Source: Hyphomicrobium methylovorum (GTDB lineage Bacteria > Pseudomonadota > Alphaproteobacteria > Rhizobiales > Hyphomicrobiaceae). Taken from it: a stretch of DNA of 64,000 bases. Under the pieces are notes generated by a model, which was not told the DNA's origin, did no database searches, and saw only the letters and a list, made by a program, of their open reading frames with translations. The translations under genes were made by a program, and so were the position numbers. The stretch's first letter is position 1. The number at the start of each line of letters is the position of its first letter. Positions 54,917 through 64,000 of this stretch are shown in pieces. The DNA lies in contig NZ_QHJE01000001.1 in NCBI RefSeq assembly GCF_013626205.1, forward strand, positions 1,612,001 to 1,676,000, written 5' to 3'.

Positions 54917-55312
54917 TTACTGGAACCGGCCGCCGCGTTCGAGGACTTCGATTTTGTAGCCGTCCGGATCGTCGATGAAGAAGAATTTGCCGAACGGCTT
55001 GCCGTCGTGGCTCATCGATTTGATGTCTTTCGGCTGGTAGCCCGCGGCGACGATGCGGGCGCGCTCGGCCTCCAGATCATCGACGACGAACGCGATGTGG
55101 CCGTAACCGTTGCCAAGGTCGTAGGCGTCGGTGCGGCCCTTGTTGACGGTGAGCTCGAGTTCGAAATCGTTCTCGGCGTTCTTCAGATAGATGAGGGTGA
55201 AGTCCGGCCAGTCGCGGCGCTCGGAGATTTTGAGGCCGAAGCAGTCTTCGTAGAATTTCACCGAGCGCGCTTCGTCGAGAACGCGCACCATCATGTGAAT
55301 TGCTTTTGCCAT
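54917..55312 (-). CDS. gloA: Lactoylglutathione lyase (glyoxalase I)
   Basis: Metal-dependent enzyme of 131 aa that turns the methylglyoxal-glutathione hemithioacetal into lactoylglutathione. Metal ligands are visible as His6, Glu53 (in FELELT), His72 (GYGHIAFVV) and Glu122 (YKIEVLERG). Length fits the short bacterial class. Start ATG 55312 replaces a longer frame with Arg-rich N-terminus. It follows leuD by 19 bases, suggesting co-transcription. Confidence 0.93.
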   Translation of the reverse strand: MAKAIHMMVRVLDEARSVKFYEDCFGLKISERRDWPDFTLIYLKNAENDFELELTVNKGRTDAYDLGNGYGHIAFVVDDLEAERARIVAAGYQPKDIKSMSHDGKPFGKFFFIDDPDGYKIEVLERGGRFQ

Positions 55313-55331
55313 GCTTCTTCTCCGTCTCGGC

Positions 55332-55940
55332 TTAAAGCCAGGGGCGCTCCGAGGCGGTAGACGATTCAAACGATGAGATCGCCTTACCCTTTTCGAGCGT
55401 CAGTCCGATGTTATCCAGGCCGTTCAGCAAGCAGTGCTTGCGGAAGGGATCGATATCGAAACGGACAACGCCGCCATCGGGGCCGCGAATTTCCTGCGCT
55501 TCGAGATCGATCGTGATCGTCGCGTTGGCGCCGCGCGAGGCGTCATCCAACAGCTTGTCGACGTCGCTCTGCTGCAGTCGGATCGGCAGAATGCCATTCT
55601 GGAAACAGTTGTTGTAGAAAATGTCGGCGAAGTCGGTTGCGATTACGCATCGGATGCCGAAGTCGAGCAGGGCCCAGGGCGCGTGCTCACGCGAGGAGCC
55701 GCAGCCGAAGTTGTCGCCGGTCACGAGGATCGTGGCGTTGCGGTACTGCGGTTTGTTCAGCACGAAGTCCGGCAGTTCTTCGCCCGTCGCGGGGTCGTAT
55801 CGCATTTCGTAGAACAGCGATTTTCCGAGGCCTGTGCGTTTGATCGTTTTCAGGAACTGCTTCGGAATAATCATGTCGGTATCGACATTGCGGATCGGCA
55901 TCGGGGCGGCGACGCCTGTCAAAACCGTGAATTTTTCCAT
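55332..55940 (-). CDS. leuD: 3-isopropylmalate dehydratase small subunit
   Basis: Small subunit of the leucine-pathway isomerase, 202 aa. The swivelling-domain motifs [16 protein letters not shown] and [22 protein letters not shown] are intact and the length matches the family. Its partner leuC is at 59.4-60.8 kb on the same strand, about 3.5 kb upstream, with five unrelated genes between; the usual leuCD pair is split here. Confidence 0.97.
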   Translation of the reverse strand: MEKFTVLTGVAAPMPIRNVDTDMIIPKQFLKTIKRTGLGKSLFYEMRYDPATGEELPDFVLNKPQYRNATILVTGDNFGCGSSREHAPWALLDFGIRCVIATDFADIFYNNCFQNGILPIRLQQSDVDKLLDDASRGANATITIDLEAQEIRGPDGGVVRFDIDPFRKHCLLNGLDNIGLTLEKGKAISSFESSTASERPWL

Positions 55941-55956
55941 CGTCGTCTCCTGTCGT

Positions 55957-56388
55957 TCAAATGCGTAACGTATCGGCGAGGGCGCGGAAATAGCCCTCCG
56001 CCGCCGTCAGCCGCCGGGCGTGCCGGAAAGCGCCCACCTCCCGGATCGCCTTTTCGAGGTCGAAAGGTTCCAGGTGTTCCAGGCGCCGTTTAATGCCCGC
56101 GCGCTTCCTGCCGTCAAGCTGGTCTTCGAGCGCGCTCATGATGGTTTCTACATAGCCTGAAACCCGGCCAAGTTCACGTGCGGCGGAGAGGATCGCCGAG
56201 CGGTCGCCTGGGGAGGTTTCGAGCGTGCCGAGCGCGGCTGCGGCACGGGCAAGGGTTGCTGCGATTTCCTCGGCGTAAAGGGCGACCTTCTCTCGTCCCT
56301 GCCGGTCGAGGCGCGCGAGCTCCGCCAGCCAGCGGTGGACCGTTTGGGCAAGTTCAGACAGGCGCTGGACGTAGTGAGCGAACCGCAT
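55957..56388 (-). CDS. Helical protein of unknown function upstream of leuD
   Basis: A 143-residue, charged, all-helical protein ([48 protein letters not shown], then [21 protein letters not shown]). Start ATG 56388 is used; six extra residues are possible. No signal peptide or known motif. It lies 17 bases upstream of leuD. Function unknown. Confidence 0.65.
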   Translation of the reverse strand: MRFAHYVQRLSELAQTVHRWLAELARLDRQGREKVALYAEEIAATLARAAAALGTLETSPGDRSAILSAARELGRVSGYVETIMSALEDQLDGRKRAGIKRRLEHLEPFDLEKAIREVGAFRHARRLTAAEGYFRALADTLRI

Positions 56389-56472
56389 CGAAAAAGCCCC
56401 AGGCAAACAACCACAAGACTTTAACGCCGCGCATCAGGGCGGGGATAAGTAATGCCGGCAACCGTCGTTGCG

Positions 56473-57021
56473 TTAACGGATGCTTGGGTCCGCGAAGCAT
56501 TTGCGCATGTAATCGCAGCGGTAGGAGCCGGAAAAGTGCATCGCGTCACCTTTCGCTGGGGCGATGAACGAGCAGACTTCTTCCAGCCCTTCCTGAGTCA
56601 GCCAGCCGTAGCGGCGTCCGCGTTGCACGGCGAAACAGTCTGCGGTTTGCTCGTCCGGACCGCGAAACTGGTGGCCGCATTCGTGCGCGTAAATCCACAT
56701 TTTGACGGGCGTCGAGACCTTGGCGAGGTACTTCGGGTTCATGATGATGAAGCCCGGGTAGGCGGCGCCATAGTCGTCGAGCTTGCTGTCCACCACGGTC
56801 GGTCGGTGTCCGCACTGCGGCCGATGTCCATCGAGAACGAATTCGCCCTTCTGCAGGATGCGACTGTCTCCGCCCGCGGTCGCGACATACTGCTCAGGCG
56901 TCGGGACGCCGTCCTTCGGTGCGTTCAAGTCTTGTGCAACTGCGGCAACAGTCACCGCGAGCGTCAGCGCAAGACCCGCACCGATACGCCGTGCGATCCG
57001 GCCAGAGAACCGTATTGTCAT
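56473..57021 (-). CDS. Secreted putative zinc metallopeptidase (HECGH)
   Basis: A 182-residue protein with a signal peptide (about 30 residues; ARRIGAGLALTLAVTVAAVA). Residues 113-117 are HECGH, the HExxH zinc motif, in WIYAHECGHQFRGPDEQTADCFAVQRGRRYGW; Glu124 or Asp128 is a likely third ligand as in M48-type and similar minimal peptidases. Seven or more Cys (for example Cys70, Cys115, Cys129) suggest disulfides in the periplasm. No neighbour points to a substrate. The catalytic assignment is inference from the motif. Confidence 0.72.
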   Translation of the reverse strand: MTIRFSGRIARRIGAGLALTLAVTVAAVAQDLNAPKDGVPTPEQYVATAGGDSRILQKGEFVLDGHRPQCGHRPTVVDSKLDDYGAAYPGFIIMNPKYLAKVSTPVKMWIYAHECGHQFRGPDEQTADCFAVQRGRRYGWLTQEGLEEVCSFIAPAKGDAMHFSGSYRCDYMRKCFADPSIR

Positions 57022-57124
57022 CCCGCTTCCACTTCAGAAAAACGCCCCGTACCGAACAGGCCCCTACAACATGGCGTGAAACCTGTTTCGGCTCAACTCT
57101 ACCGGACTTGTAACTTCAATGAGG

Positions 57125-57559
57125 TTAAGCGTCTGTGGCGCCCGTGCCCTCAGATGCTGCCAGTTCTTCTATGGCTTCCATATCCTCATCGGAAAAGCCG
57201 AAATGGTGGCCGATCTCGTGAATGAGCACATGGGCGACGAGATGTCCGAGCTCTTCCTCGCCTGAAGCCCATTCGTCGAGGATAGGGCGACGGTAGAGGA
57301 ATACCATTTCGGGCTCGCGCGCCACGTCCGACAGGCTTTGCCGGTCCAGGCTGACACCCTGGTACAGACCCGTCAGTTCGAACTGATCTTCAATACCCAG
57401 GCTTTCGAGCACCTCGGTCGTTGCAAATTCCTCGACGCGAATCACGACGTCATTCGCCAATTCGCGGAATTCCGCTGGAAGACTCTCCCAGGCCGTGGCG
57501 ACGAGTATTTCGAAATCCGCGAGCGACGGCGATTTGGCGTGCATCCATTGTGCAGACAT
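57125..57559 (-). CDS. Small metallopeptidase-family protein (zincin fold)
   Basis: A 144-residue cytosolic protein. VAHVLIHEIGHHFGFSDEDMEAI holds the zinc motif His114-Glu115-x2-His118 and Asp124 as probable third ligand, as in the minimal metallopeptidase family (MPN-like short zincins). EDQFELTGLYQGVSLDR and MVFLYRRPILDEWA are conserved around it. Start ATG 57559 fits the family; the frame extends further but GGAG with 9-base spacing supports this one. Substrate is unknown. It follows the methyltransferase gene by 62 bases. Confidence 0.85.
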   Translation of the reverse strand: MSAQWMHAKSPSLADFEILVATAWESLPAEFRELANDVVIRVEEFATTEVLESLGIEDQFELTGLYQGVSLDRQSLSDVAREPEMVFLYRRPILDEWASGEEELGHLVAHVLIHEIGHHFGFSDEDMEAIEELAASEGTGATDA

Positions 57560-57621
57560 TGGGTGGAACTCCAAATTGGCGGCGCGGAAAGACAGTCGTG
57601 TCATTCGCTTCGCCATTTGGC

Positions 57622-58434
57622 TCAAGCATTTTTCGTTCCGACGAGCAACAATTCCTGCAGCGTGAAATATAAAGCACCGCTTTCTTCGTGGCGGGGGCGC
57701 AGAAATTCGCGGAGTCGCGGTGCGCCCTCGGTTAGAATATGGCGGAGTTTCTCGATTGTTTTTTCTGAGCAACGCATTCGGGTCACCCACGAATCAAAAT
57801 CGAGGTCTTTGCCGAATTGCTCGCGCGCGATGACGTTTATGTGAGCGTCAGCAAGTAAGCGAAGCCAAACCGACGGGGGTGGCGCGTTGCCGTGACTCGG
57901 GTCGCGAAGTTTTTCGAACGCGTTATAGGCAGCGGTTGCTTCAGCCAGATCCGTTTCGTTCGCGTCGGGAAGCGTTTCCACGCTTGGTGCCACGTTGTCT
58001 ACGAGTGCAAAGCGGCCGCCGATTTTCAGCACTCGTTGCACTTCCGCGACGAACGCCTTGAGATCTGGGAAGTGATGCGCAGCCAAACGGCAGCAGACAA
58101 GATCGAACGAAGTATCGGGAAACGGCAGTGCGCTTGCTTCGGCAGTTGCCGTCGTCATGTTGGTGAGATTGCGAGAAGCGGCCAGCGTCGCCGTTTCGCG
58201 AAGCATTTCGGGGGTGATATCGCTCGCGATAATTTCTCGAACGAATGGCGCGAACGCGGCAGCCATATGCCCCGCGCCGGTGGCGACGTCCAAGGCGCGC
58301 CAATTCGCTTGCGGCGCAGCAAGTTCAACGATTCGATCGAGACTTTCACCTTTGGCATGAACGTCGGATGAAGCGTAATCGGCGGCCGCTACACCGAATT
58401 GTGATTTCACCAGCGCATTTGAATCAGAGGCCAA
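57622..58434 (-). CDS. Class I SAM-dependent methyltransferase
   Basis: A 270-aa methyltransferase. Motif I is ALDVATGAGHMAAAF (about residues 46-60), followed by motif II EIIASDITPEMLRETATLAA and motif IV SFDLVCCRLAAHHFPDLKAFVAEVQRVLKIGGRFALVDNV. It is of the UbiE/YcgJ-like type, acting on small molecules such as quinones or lipids. No neighbouring gene fixes the substrate. Start ATG 58434 is sound: FGVAAADYASSDVHAKGESL precedes motif I as in the YcgJ family. Confidence 0.85.
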   Translation of the reverse strand: MASDSNALVKSQFGVAAADYASSDVHAKGESLDRIVELAAPQANWRALDVATGAGHMAAAFAPFVREIIASDITPEMLRETATLAASRNLTNMTTATAEASALPFPDTSFDLVCCRLAAHHFPDLKAFVAEVQRVLKIGGRFALVDNVAPSVETLPDANETDLAEATAAYNAFEKLRDPSHGNAPPPSVWLRLLADAHINVIAREQFGKDLDFDSWVTRMRCSEKTIEKLRHILTEGAPRLREFLRPRHEESGALYFTLQELLLVGTKNA

Positions 58435-58612
58435 TTCCGTAATCCTTGTTTTAGTTAATACCGCCTTAAAAAAAAAGCCTTTGTGCTCAAGGCGTCACTA
58501 CGTAATGCTAATTCCCAAAAAGAAATTTTGCCGCATCGTTCTGCCGTTAGCCAATCTCTATTTCTTTCGAACTACATACGGGCCAATTCAAATTAGTTGA
58601 GACCTTTCATTC

Positions 58613-59362
58613 ATGTCCCAACCCCTGGCGTTTCGTCCCCGGCAAGACACCTTGCCGACTGAGGAAGGATCTTGGCACGGTGATGCCAAGAACTTCGATC
58701 TGCGCGCTCTGAGTTCCTCAAGCGACATTCGCGAAGCGCTTCGGTTGCGTGGACGGGCTTATTCGGGCATCGGCTACAACATTGATTGCGTCGACGGCGA
58801 GTATCGCGATGAATTCGATGATATGCCGACGACGGTGTTGCTCGGTGCGTACGATCAAAATCGCCTCGTCGGTTGCGTGCGCCTCTGTTTCTCGCATCCC
58901 CGGCAATCGCTTTCGACGCTGCCGTGTGCTTCGCATTATCCGGCGCTGAATGATGTGAAGGCTCAGCAGCCGAACGGTCTCGTCGAAGTTTCCCGGCTGT
59001 CGATTGAGCCGGGCCTTAACAATGTGTCTTACCGCACGACGCTGTATGCGTTCCTCGTGCGTGCTTCGCTCACGGCGGCTCTTGCGGCTGGTGTGTCGAT
59101 GCTGCTGATCGCTACGCGCCCGGACTGGGTGCGGTTTTACACGTATATGCTCGGCTTCAAGCAGATCGGCGACGCCGCGCTTTATCCGCCGGGTGATTTC
59201 AAGATCACGCTGCTTGGCGGCAGCCTGGAACAGGCGCAGATGCGGCAGAAGCTGCAGAACCGGTTCTTCAAGATTTCGAACGAAGAGATCGCGAGCATGG
59301 AGCGGGCGATTGCGCCTGCGATGGCGCGGACTGCGGCGCCGGAACTCCGCGTCGTCAGCTAA
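58613..59362 (+). CDS. FeeM-like N-acyl amino acid / acyl-signal synthase
   Basis: A 249-residue GNAT-like protein with the autoinducer-synthase layout: RGRAYSGIGYNIDCVDGEYRDEFDDMPTTVLLGAY near 47-80, VGCVRLCFSHP near 87-97, and EVSRLSIEPGL near 125-135. The Asp pairs and the E-x-SR-L pattern are those of LuxI/FeeM acyl transferases, which move acyl chains from acyl-ACP to an amino acid (FeeM: tyrosine). There is no luxR-type regulator next to it. It may make an N-acyl amino acid lipid or signal; the product is inference. The C-terminal tail resembles no domain. Confidence 0.75.
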   Translation: MSQPLAFRPRQDTLPTEEGSWHGDAKNFDLRALSSSSDIREALRLRGRAYSGIGYNIDCVDGEYRDEFDDMPTTVLLGAYDQNRLVGCVRLCFSHPRQSLSTLPCASHYPALNDVKAQQPNGLVEVSRLSIEPGLNNVSYRTTLYAFLVRASLTAALAAGVSMLLIATRPDWVRFYTYMLGFKQIGDAALYPPGDFKITLLGGSLEQAQMRQKLQNRFFKISNEEIASMERAIAPAMARTAAPELRVVS

Positions 59363-59437
59363 CCTGCCAAGGACGTTCTTTTTGATTGAGCTCGGCGACT
59401 CCCGATCCGGGATTTGGCCGCCGAGCTTAGATGCGTA

Positions 59438-60847
59438 TCAGGCGTCGCCCCAAGACCTCACATCGACGAAGTGACCTTCGAGCGCCGCCGCCGCTGCCAT
59501 GACCGGCGAGACGAGGTGCGTGCGGCCCTTGTAGCCTTGGCGGCCTTCGAAGTTCCGGTTCGAGGTCGAAGCGCAGCGCTGGCCCGGCTTCAACTGATCC
59601 GGGTTCATGCCGAGGCACATGGAGCAGCCCGGCTCACGCCATTCGAATCCGGCTTCCTTGAAGATCTTGTCCAGACCTTCCGCTTCCGCCTGTTCCTTCA
59701 CGAGACCCGAGCCTGGGACGATCATTGCGTAGTCCAGGCGAGACGATATTTTCTTGCCGTCTACGATGCGGGCGATGGCGCGCAGGTCTTCGATGCGGCC
59801 GTTGGTGCAGCTACCGATCCAGACAACATCCAGCGGGATGTCCGTCATCTTGGTGCCGGGCGCGAGGCCCATATAGTCCAACGCGCGCAGGATCGAAGCC
59901 TTCTTGTTCTCATCGTGCACAATCGCGGGGTCCGGCACCGTTCCGGTGACGGCCATGACGTCCTCAGGGCTTGTGCCCCAGGACACGATTGGTGGCAGTT
60001 TGGCTGCGTCGAGGCGAACTTCGCGATCGAAGTGGGCGCCATCGTCGGTCTTGAGCGTCTCCCAATAGCGAAGCGCAGCATCCCAGTTCGCACCCTTGGG
60101 TGACTTGGGACGATCCTTGATGAAGGCGTATGTTTTCTCGTCCGGCGCGATCATGCCGGCGCGAGCACCGCCTTCGATCGACATATTGCAAACCGTCATG
60201 CGGCCTTCCATCGATAGCGCGCGAATGGCTTCGCCCGCATATTCGATGACCGAGCCGGTTCCGCCCGCCGTGCCGATTTCGCCGATGATCGCGAGGATGA
60301 TGTCTTTCGCGCCGACGCCGTTCGGCGCAACGCCGTCCACGGTCACGAGCATGTTCTTCGCCTTGCGCTGGATCAGCGTCTGAGTCGCGAGAACGTGCTC
60401 GACCTCGGATGTGCCGATGCCATGCGCGAGCGCACCGAATGCGCCGTGCGTTGAGGTGTGGCTGTCGCCGCAGACGATCGTCGTGCCCGGCAGGGTGAAG
60501 CCCTGCTCTGGGCCCACGACGTGGACGATGCCCTGGCGCTTGTCGCGCTCGTTGAAATATTCGATCCCGAAGTCGCGCGCGTTCTGCGCCAGCGTTTCGA
60601 CCTGGATGCGGCTCTCTTCGTCTGCGATGCCCTTCGAGCGATCGGTCGTCGGCACGTTATGGTCGACGACAGCGAGCGTTTTTTCGGGTGCGCGAACCTT
60701 GCGGCCGGCCATGCGCAAGCCTTCGAAGGCTTGCGGGCTCGTTACCTCGTGCACGAGATGACGATCGATGTAGAGCAGGCACGTTCCGTCGGGAGCGCGC
60801 TCCACGACGTGATCGTCGAAGATTTTATCGTAAAGGGTCTTTGCCAT
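59438..60847 (-). CDS. leuC: 3-isopropylmalate dehydratase large subunit
   Basis: Aconitase-family enzyme of 469 aa with a 4Fe-4S cluster; together with LeuD it isomerises 2- to 3-isopropylmalate. Cluster cysteines are in [14 protein letters not shown] and in [47 protein letters not shown]-type sequence (residues about 125-160) carries active-site residues. Complete and of standard length. Separated from leuD by about 3.5 kb on the same strand. Confidence 0.97.
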   Translation of the reverse strand: MAKTLYDKIFDDHVVERAPDGTCLLYIDRHLVHEVTSPQAFEGLRMAGRKVRAPEKTLAVVDHNVPTTDRSKGIADEESRIQVETLAQNARDFGIEYFNERDKRQGIVHVVGPEQGFTLPGTTIVCGDSHTSTHGAFGALAHGIGTSEVEHVLATQTLIQRKAKNMLVTVDGVAPNGVGAKDIILAIIGEIGTAGGTGSVIEYAGEAIRALSMEGRMTVCNMSIEGGARAGMIAPDEKTYAFIKDRPKSPKGANWDAALRYWETLKTDDGAHFDREVRLDAAKLPPIVSWGTSPEDVMAVTGTVPDPAIVHDENKKASILRALDYMGLAPGTKMTDIPLDVVWIGSCTNGRIEDLRAIARIVDGKKISSRLDYAMIVPGSGLVKEQAEAEGLDKIFKEAGFEWREPGCSMCLGMNPDQLKPGQRCASTSNRNFEGRQGYKGRTHLVSPVMAAAAALEGHFVDVRSWGDA

Positions 60848-60994
60848 TGGGTTTCTGTGGCTTTAGCCGAGCTGGACAGTGCACGAGCACAAGGTGGTTA
60901 GATAGCGTCAGAGGGGCGATAGCACAAATCAACCGTGGTCGCAGCGCCGATCAGGGGAATTCTGGCCCCTGGGGCCAATCTGCAGTCCCGATGC

Positions 60995-61879
60995 CTATTT
61001 CCTCGGAATCTTGGAGATCAGAAAGTCGCGCAAGAGCTGGACTTTCTTGGAATTCCGCAATTCCTCAGGGTAGGCGAACACCATATTGAGCGACGGCTGC
61101 TCAATATCCGCCAGGACCGGGACGAGGTCCGATTGCTGGTCGGTCATGTAGTCGGGCAGCATGCCAATTCCAATACCGGCCTTGATCGCGTATTTGATGG
61201 CCACCACGCTGTTGACCCTAAGCGCCGCTTCGCGGGGGCCGAGGCCATCCCGTCCGGCGGTTTCGATCCAGGCCATCGTGTCGAGATGGACAGCCGGAAT
61301 GCCCGAGTAGGCGATGATGCGGTGGCTATCGAGATCCGTCAGTGATTGCGGTGTGCCGTACTTGCGAAGGTACTGGGACGAGGCGAACGCGCGCAGGCGG
61401 CTCTCGAACAGCGGGCGGCGAATGAGATCGATCTGTTCCGGTTCGCGCGTCCATATGGCGGCGTCGGCCGCGCGCATGCCGATATCGACCTGCTCGTCGT
61501 TCAAGATCAGCTCGACGCGGATGTCGGGATAGAGTTCGCCGAACTCTTGCAAGCGCGGTGTCAGCCAGATCGTGCCGAAGCCGATCGGCGCGGTGACGCG
61601 CAAATCGCCCGACGGCTTCGATGTCGAATCCGACAGCAACGTTTCGGCCGTCTGCAATTTGGCGAAGACTTCCGAGACGGTGCGATTGAGAAGCTCGCCC
61701 TGCTCAGTCAGCACCAGGCCGCGGGCGTGGCGATGAAACAGCGTGACTTTCAACGCAGCTTCAAGCGCCGAGATCTGCCGGCTAACGGCAGACTGGCTCA
61801 TGTGAAGCTGTTCGCCTGCGTGCGTAAAGCTGCCTGCCTCCGCTGCGGCGTGGAAGATGCGTAATTTATCCCAGTCCAT
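60995..61879 (-). CDS. LysR-family transcriptional regulator
   Basis: A 294-residue regulator. The N-terminal winged helix is clear (IFHAAAEAGSFTHAGEQLHMSQSAVSRQISALEAAL, about 8-42), then a linker helix and the periplasmic-binding-like effector domain (about 90-290, DLRVTAPIGFGTIWLTPRL). It lies between leuC and trxB on the same strand; LysR proteins often act on the neighbouring divergent gene, but here none is divergent. Target and ligand are unknown. Confidence 0.92.
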   Translation of the reverse strand: MDWDKLRIFHAAAEAGSFTHAGEQLHMSQSAVSRQISALEAALKVTLFHRHARGLVLTEQGELLNRTVSEVFAKLQTAETLLSDSTSKPSGDLRVTAPIGFGTIWLTPRLQEFGELYPDIRVELILNDEQVDIGMRAADAAIWTREPEQIDLIRRPLFESRLRAFASSQYLRKYGTPQSLTDLDSHRIIAYSGIPAVHLDTMAWIETAGRDGLGPREAALRVNSVVAIKYAIKAGIGIGMLPDYMTDQQSDLVPVLADIEQPSLNMVFAYPEELRNSKKVQLLRDFLISKIPRK

Positions 61880-61988
61880 TTTTGGGGGAGCTTTCGCTGA
61901 GATAACTTTTCAGGGGGATTTTACGAAACGGCGGGCAAGTCTATCCCAAGGCAATTGGGTTGCAACGCTGTAGACTTATCAAGGTATC

Positions 61989-63008
<1,020 letters not shown>

Positions 63009-63088
63009 TCAATGTTGGGCGGGCAAGCTGTGGCAATTGGGGCGACGCGAATTGCCGAATTACCCGTCCATTCCTAGGGATCAGCCGC

Positions 63089-64000
63089 GTGAAAGAGACT
63101 GCCGAGGGATCGACGGAAAGTGAACCGAGCGTTCACCAAGAAGCGCCGCTCACCACAGCGAAGCGAATCAAGGCGATCCTCGTCGGGTCGTCCGGCAATC
63201 TTGTCGAATGGTACGATTTCTACGTTTACGCGGCTTTCTCGCTTTATTTCGCCAAGGCATTTTTTCCTGAAGGCGACCAGACTGCACAATTGCTCAATAC
63301 GGCCGCGATATTTGCAGTCGGCTTTTTGATGCGGCCTGTCGGAGCCTGGTATTTCGGCCGTCTCGCGGACCGGCGGGGGCGTCGACTATCGCTGACGGCT
63401 GCTGTGCTGCTGATGTGCTTCGGGTCGGCGGTCATTGCCGTTACGCCGGTCTACGAAACCATCGGGATCGCTGCGCCGATCATTCTGCTTCTCGCGCGGA
63501 TGATTCAGGGGCTGAGCCTTGGCGGCGAGTACGGTGCGAGCGCGACGTATCTCTCGGAGATGGCGACGCCGGAGCGGCGCGGCTTTTATTCTAGCTTTCA
63601 GTACGTCACGCTGATCGGCGGGCAGCTTTCGGCGATGACGGTGCTCATCATTCTGCAGAAGTTCGTTTTGACTGGTGAAGAGATCGAGGATTGGGGTTGG
63701 CGCATTCCATTCGCTATCGGAGCCGTTCTTGCGGCGATCGCGTATTTCATGCGCCGCGATCTCGTTGAGACGGAAGCCTTCCGACGTTCGACGAAACGTG
63801 AGGGATCGCTGCGCGCGCTGTTCGCGCATCCGCGCGAGGTCGCGATTGTGGTTGGACTGACGCTCGGCGGCACGCTCGCGTTTTACACGTACACCACGTA
63901 CATGCAGAAATTCCTCGTCAATACGTCGGGCTTTCCGAAAGACACCGCGACGCTCATTTCCGCGTCGGCGCTGTTCATCTACATGCTGATGCAGCCGGTC
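63089..64000 (+). CDS. MFS transporter of the metabolite:H+ symporter (KgtP-like) family, 3' end outside window
   Basis: At least 304 residues are visible and the frame is open at the window end. GTG 63089 has AGGGA 8-9 bases upstream. Pattern: KAILVGSSGNLVEWYDFYVYAAFSLYFAKAFFP, then GRLADRRGRRLSLT between helices 2 and 3, and QGLSLGGEYGASATYLSEMATPERRGFYSSFQ. These are hallmarks of the metabolite:H+ symporters of the KgtP, ShiA and ProP group. KgtP-like 2-oxoglutarate or similar dicarboxylate uptake is the best guess; the substrate is not fixed. Divergent from trxB. Confidence 0.9.
   Translation, partial: MKETAEGSTESEPSVHQEAPLTTAKRIKAILVGSSGNLVEWYDFYVYAAFSLYFAKAFFPEGDQTAQLLNTAAIFAVGFLMRPVGAWYFGRLADRRGRRLSLTAAVLLMCFGSAVIAVTPVYETIGIAAPIILLLARMIQGLSLGGEYGASATYLSEMATPERRGFYSSFQYVTLIGGQLSAMTVLIILQKFVLTGEEIEDWGWRIPFAIGAVLAAIAYFMRRDLVETEAFRRSTKREGSLRALFAHPREVAIVVGLTLGGTLAFYTYTTYMQKFLVNTSGFPKDTATLISASALFIYMLMQPV

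Overview
The window looks like a chromosomal, core-genome segment of a high-G+C alphaproteobacterium of the Hyphomicrobiales (Rhizobiales), possibly close to Hyphomicrobium. This rests on the gene repertoire and neighbourhoods: hisB-DUF2628-hisH, DUF2244 beside nth, glnK-amtB behind a sigma-54-type promoter, phasin, GTTC-N7-GTTC LexA boxes, and the serC-free scattering of leu, dap and his genes. No database search was run, so genus level is inference. No tRNA, rRNA, transposase or CRISPR array was recognised.

Layout. 1-7.5 kb: the 3' part of ftsK, a LolA-like lipoprotein carrier, a candidate small RNA with C-rich hairpin loops, a cyclic-nucleotide-fold protein, an OmpR-type regulator, an L,D-transpeptidase-like protein and the amtB-glnK ammonium module. 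7.7-20.9 kb: tesB, a ubiquinone-type hydroxylase, rimM, rpsP, ffh, a PagL-like deacylase, then a plus-strand run dapF, mtaB, ftsY and two tandem YciB/septation-protein-A paralogues, followed by marR and asd. 21-30.9 kb: leuB, gpmA, dapB, ppa, a phasin, a short Pif1-like helicase and typA. 31-38.6 kb: a frameshifted secreted-protein gene coupled to a Mop-type molybdate-binding protein, the agmatine-to-putrescine pair aguA-aguB, a YbaL-like K+/H+ antiporter, argG and an HCCA-isomerase-like thioredoxin-fold protein. 38.7-45.4 kb: several unknown envelope proteins, rlmN and the hslV-(membrane protein)-hslU protease operon. 45.6-53.3 kb: hisB, hisH, hisA and hisF with prfC. 53.3-64 kb: nth, gloA, leuD, two small metallopeptidases, a methyltransferase, a FeeM-like acyl synthase, leuC, a LysR regulator, trxB and the start of a KgtP-type transporter.

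The most unusual region is an about 2 kb block on the opposite strand wedged between hisH and hisA (47.4-49.4 kb). It holds a 104-residue protein ending in QLSLF, which matches the sliding-clamp-binding consensus; then a 73-bp stretch with three GTTC-N7-GTTC type LexA boxes; then a Cas2-like (SinR-type) protein; two large perfect hairpins; and a second, diverged Cas2-like protein that has lost the first-strand aspartate. Together these suggest a small DNA-damage-inducible module of unknown function. The parts are seen in the sequence; the joint function is inference.

Most other genes are housekeeping. Starts were moved inward from the longest reading frame where a ribosome-binding site, family N-terminus or signal peptide supported it; each case is stated in the entry.
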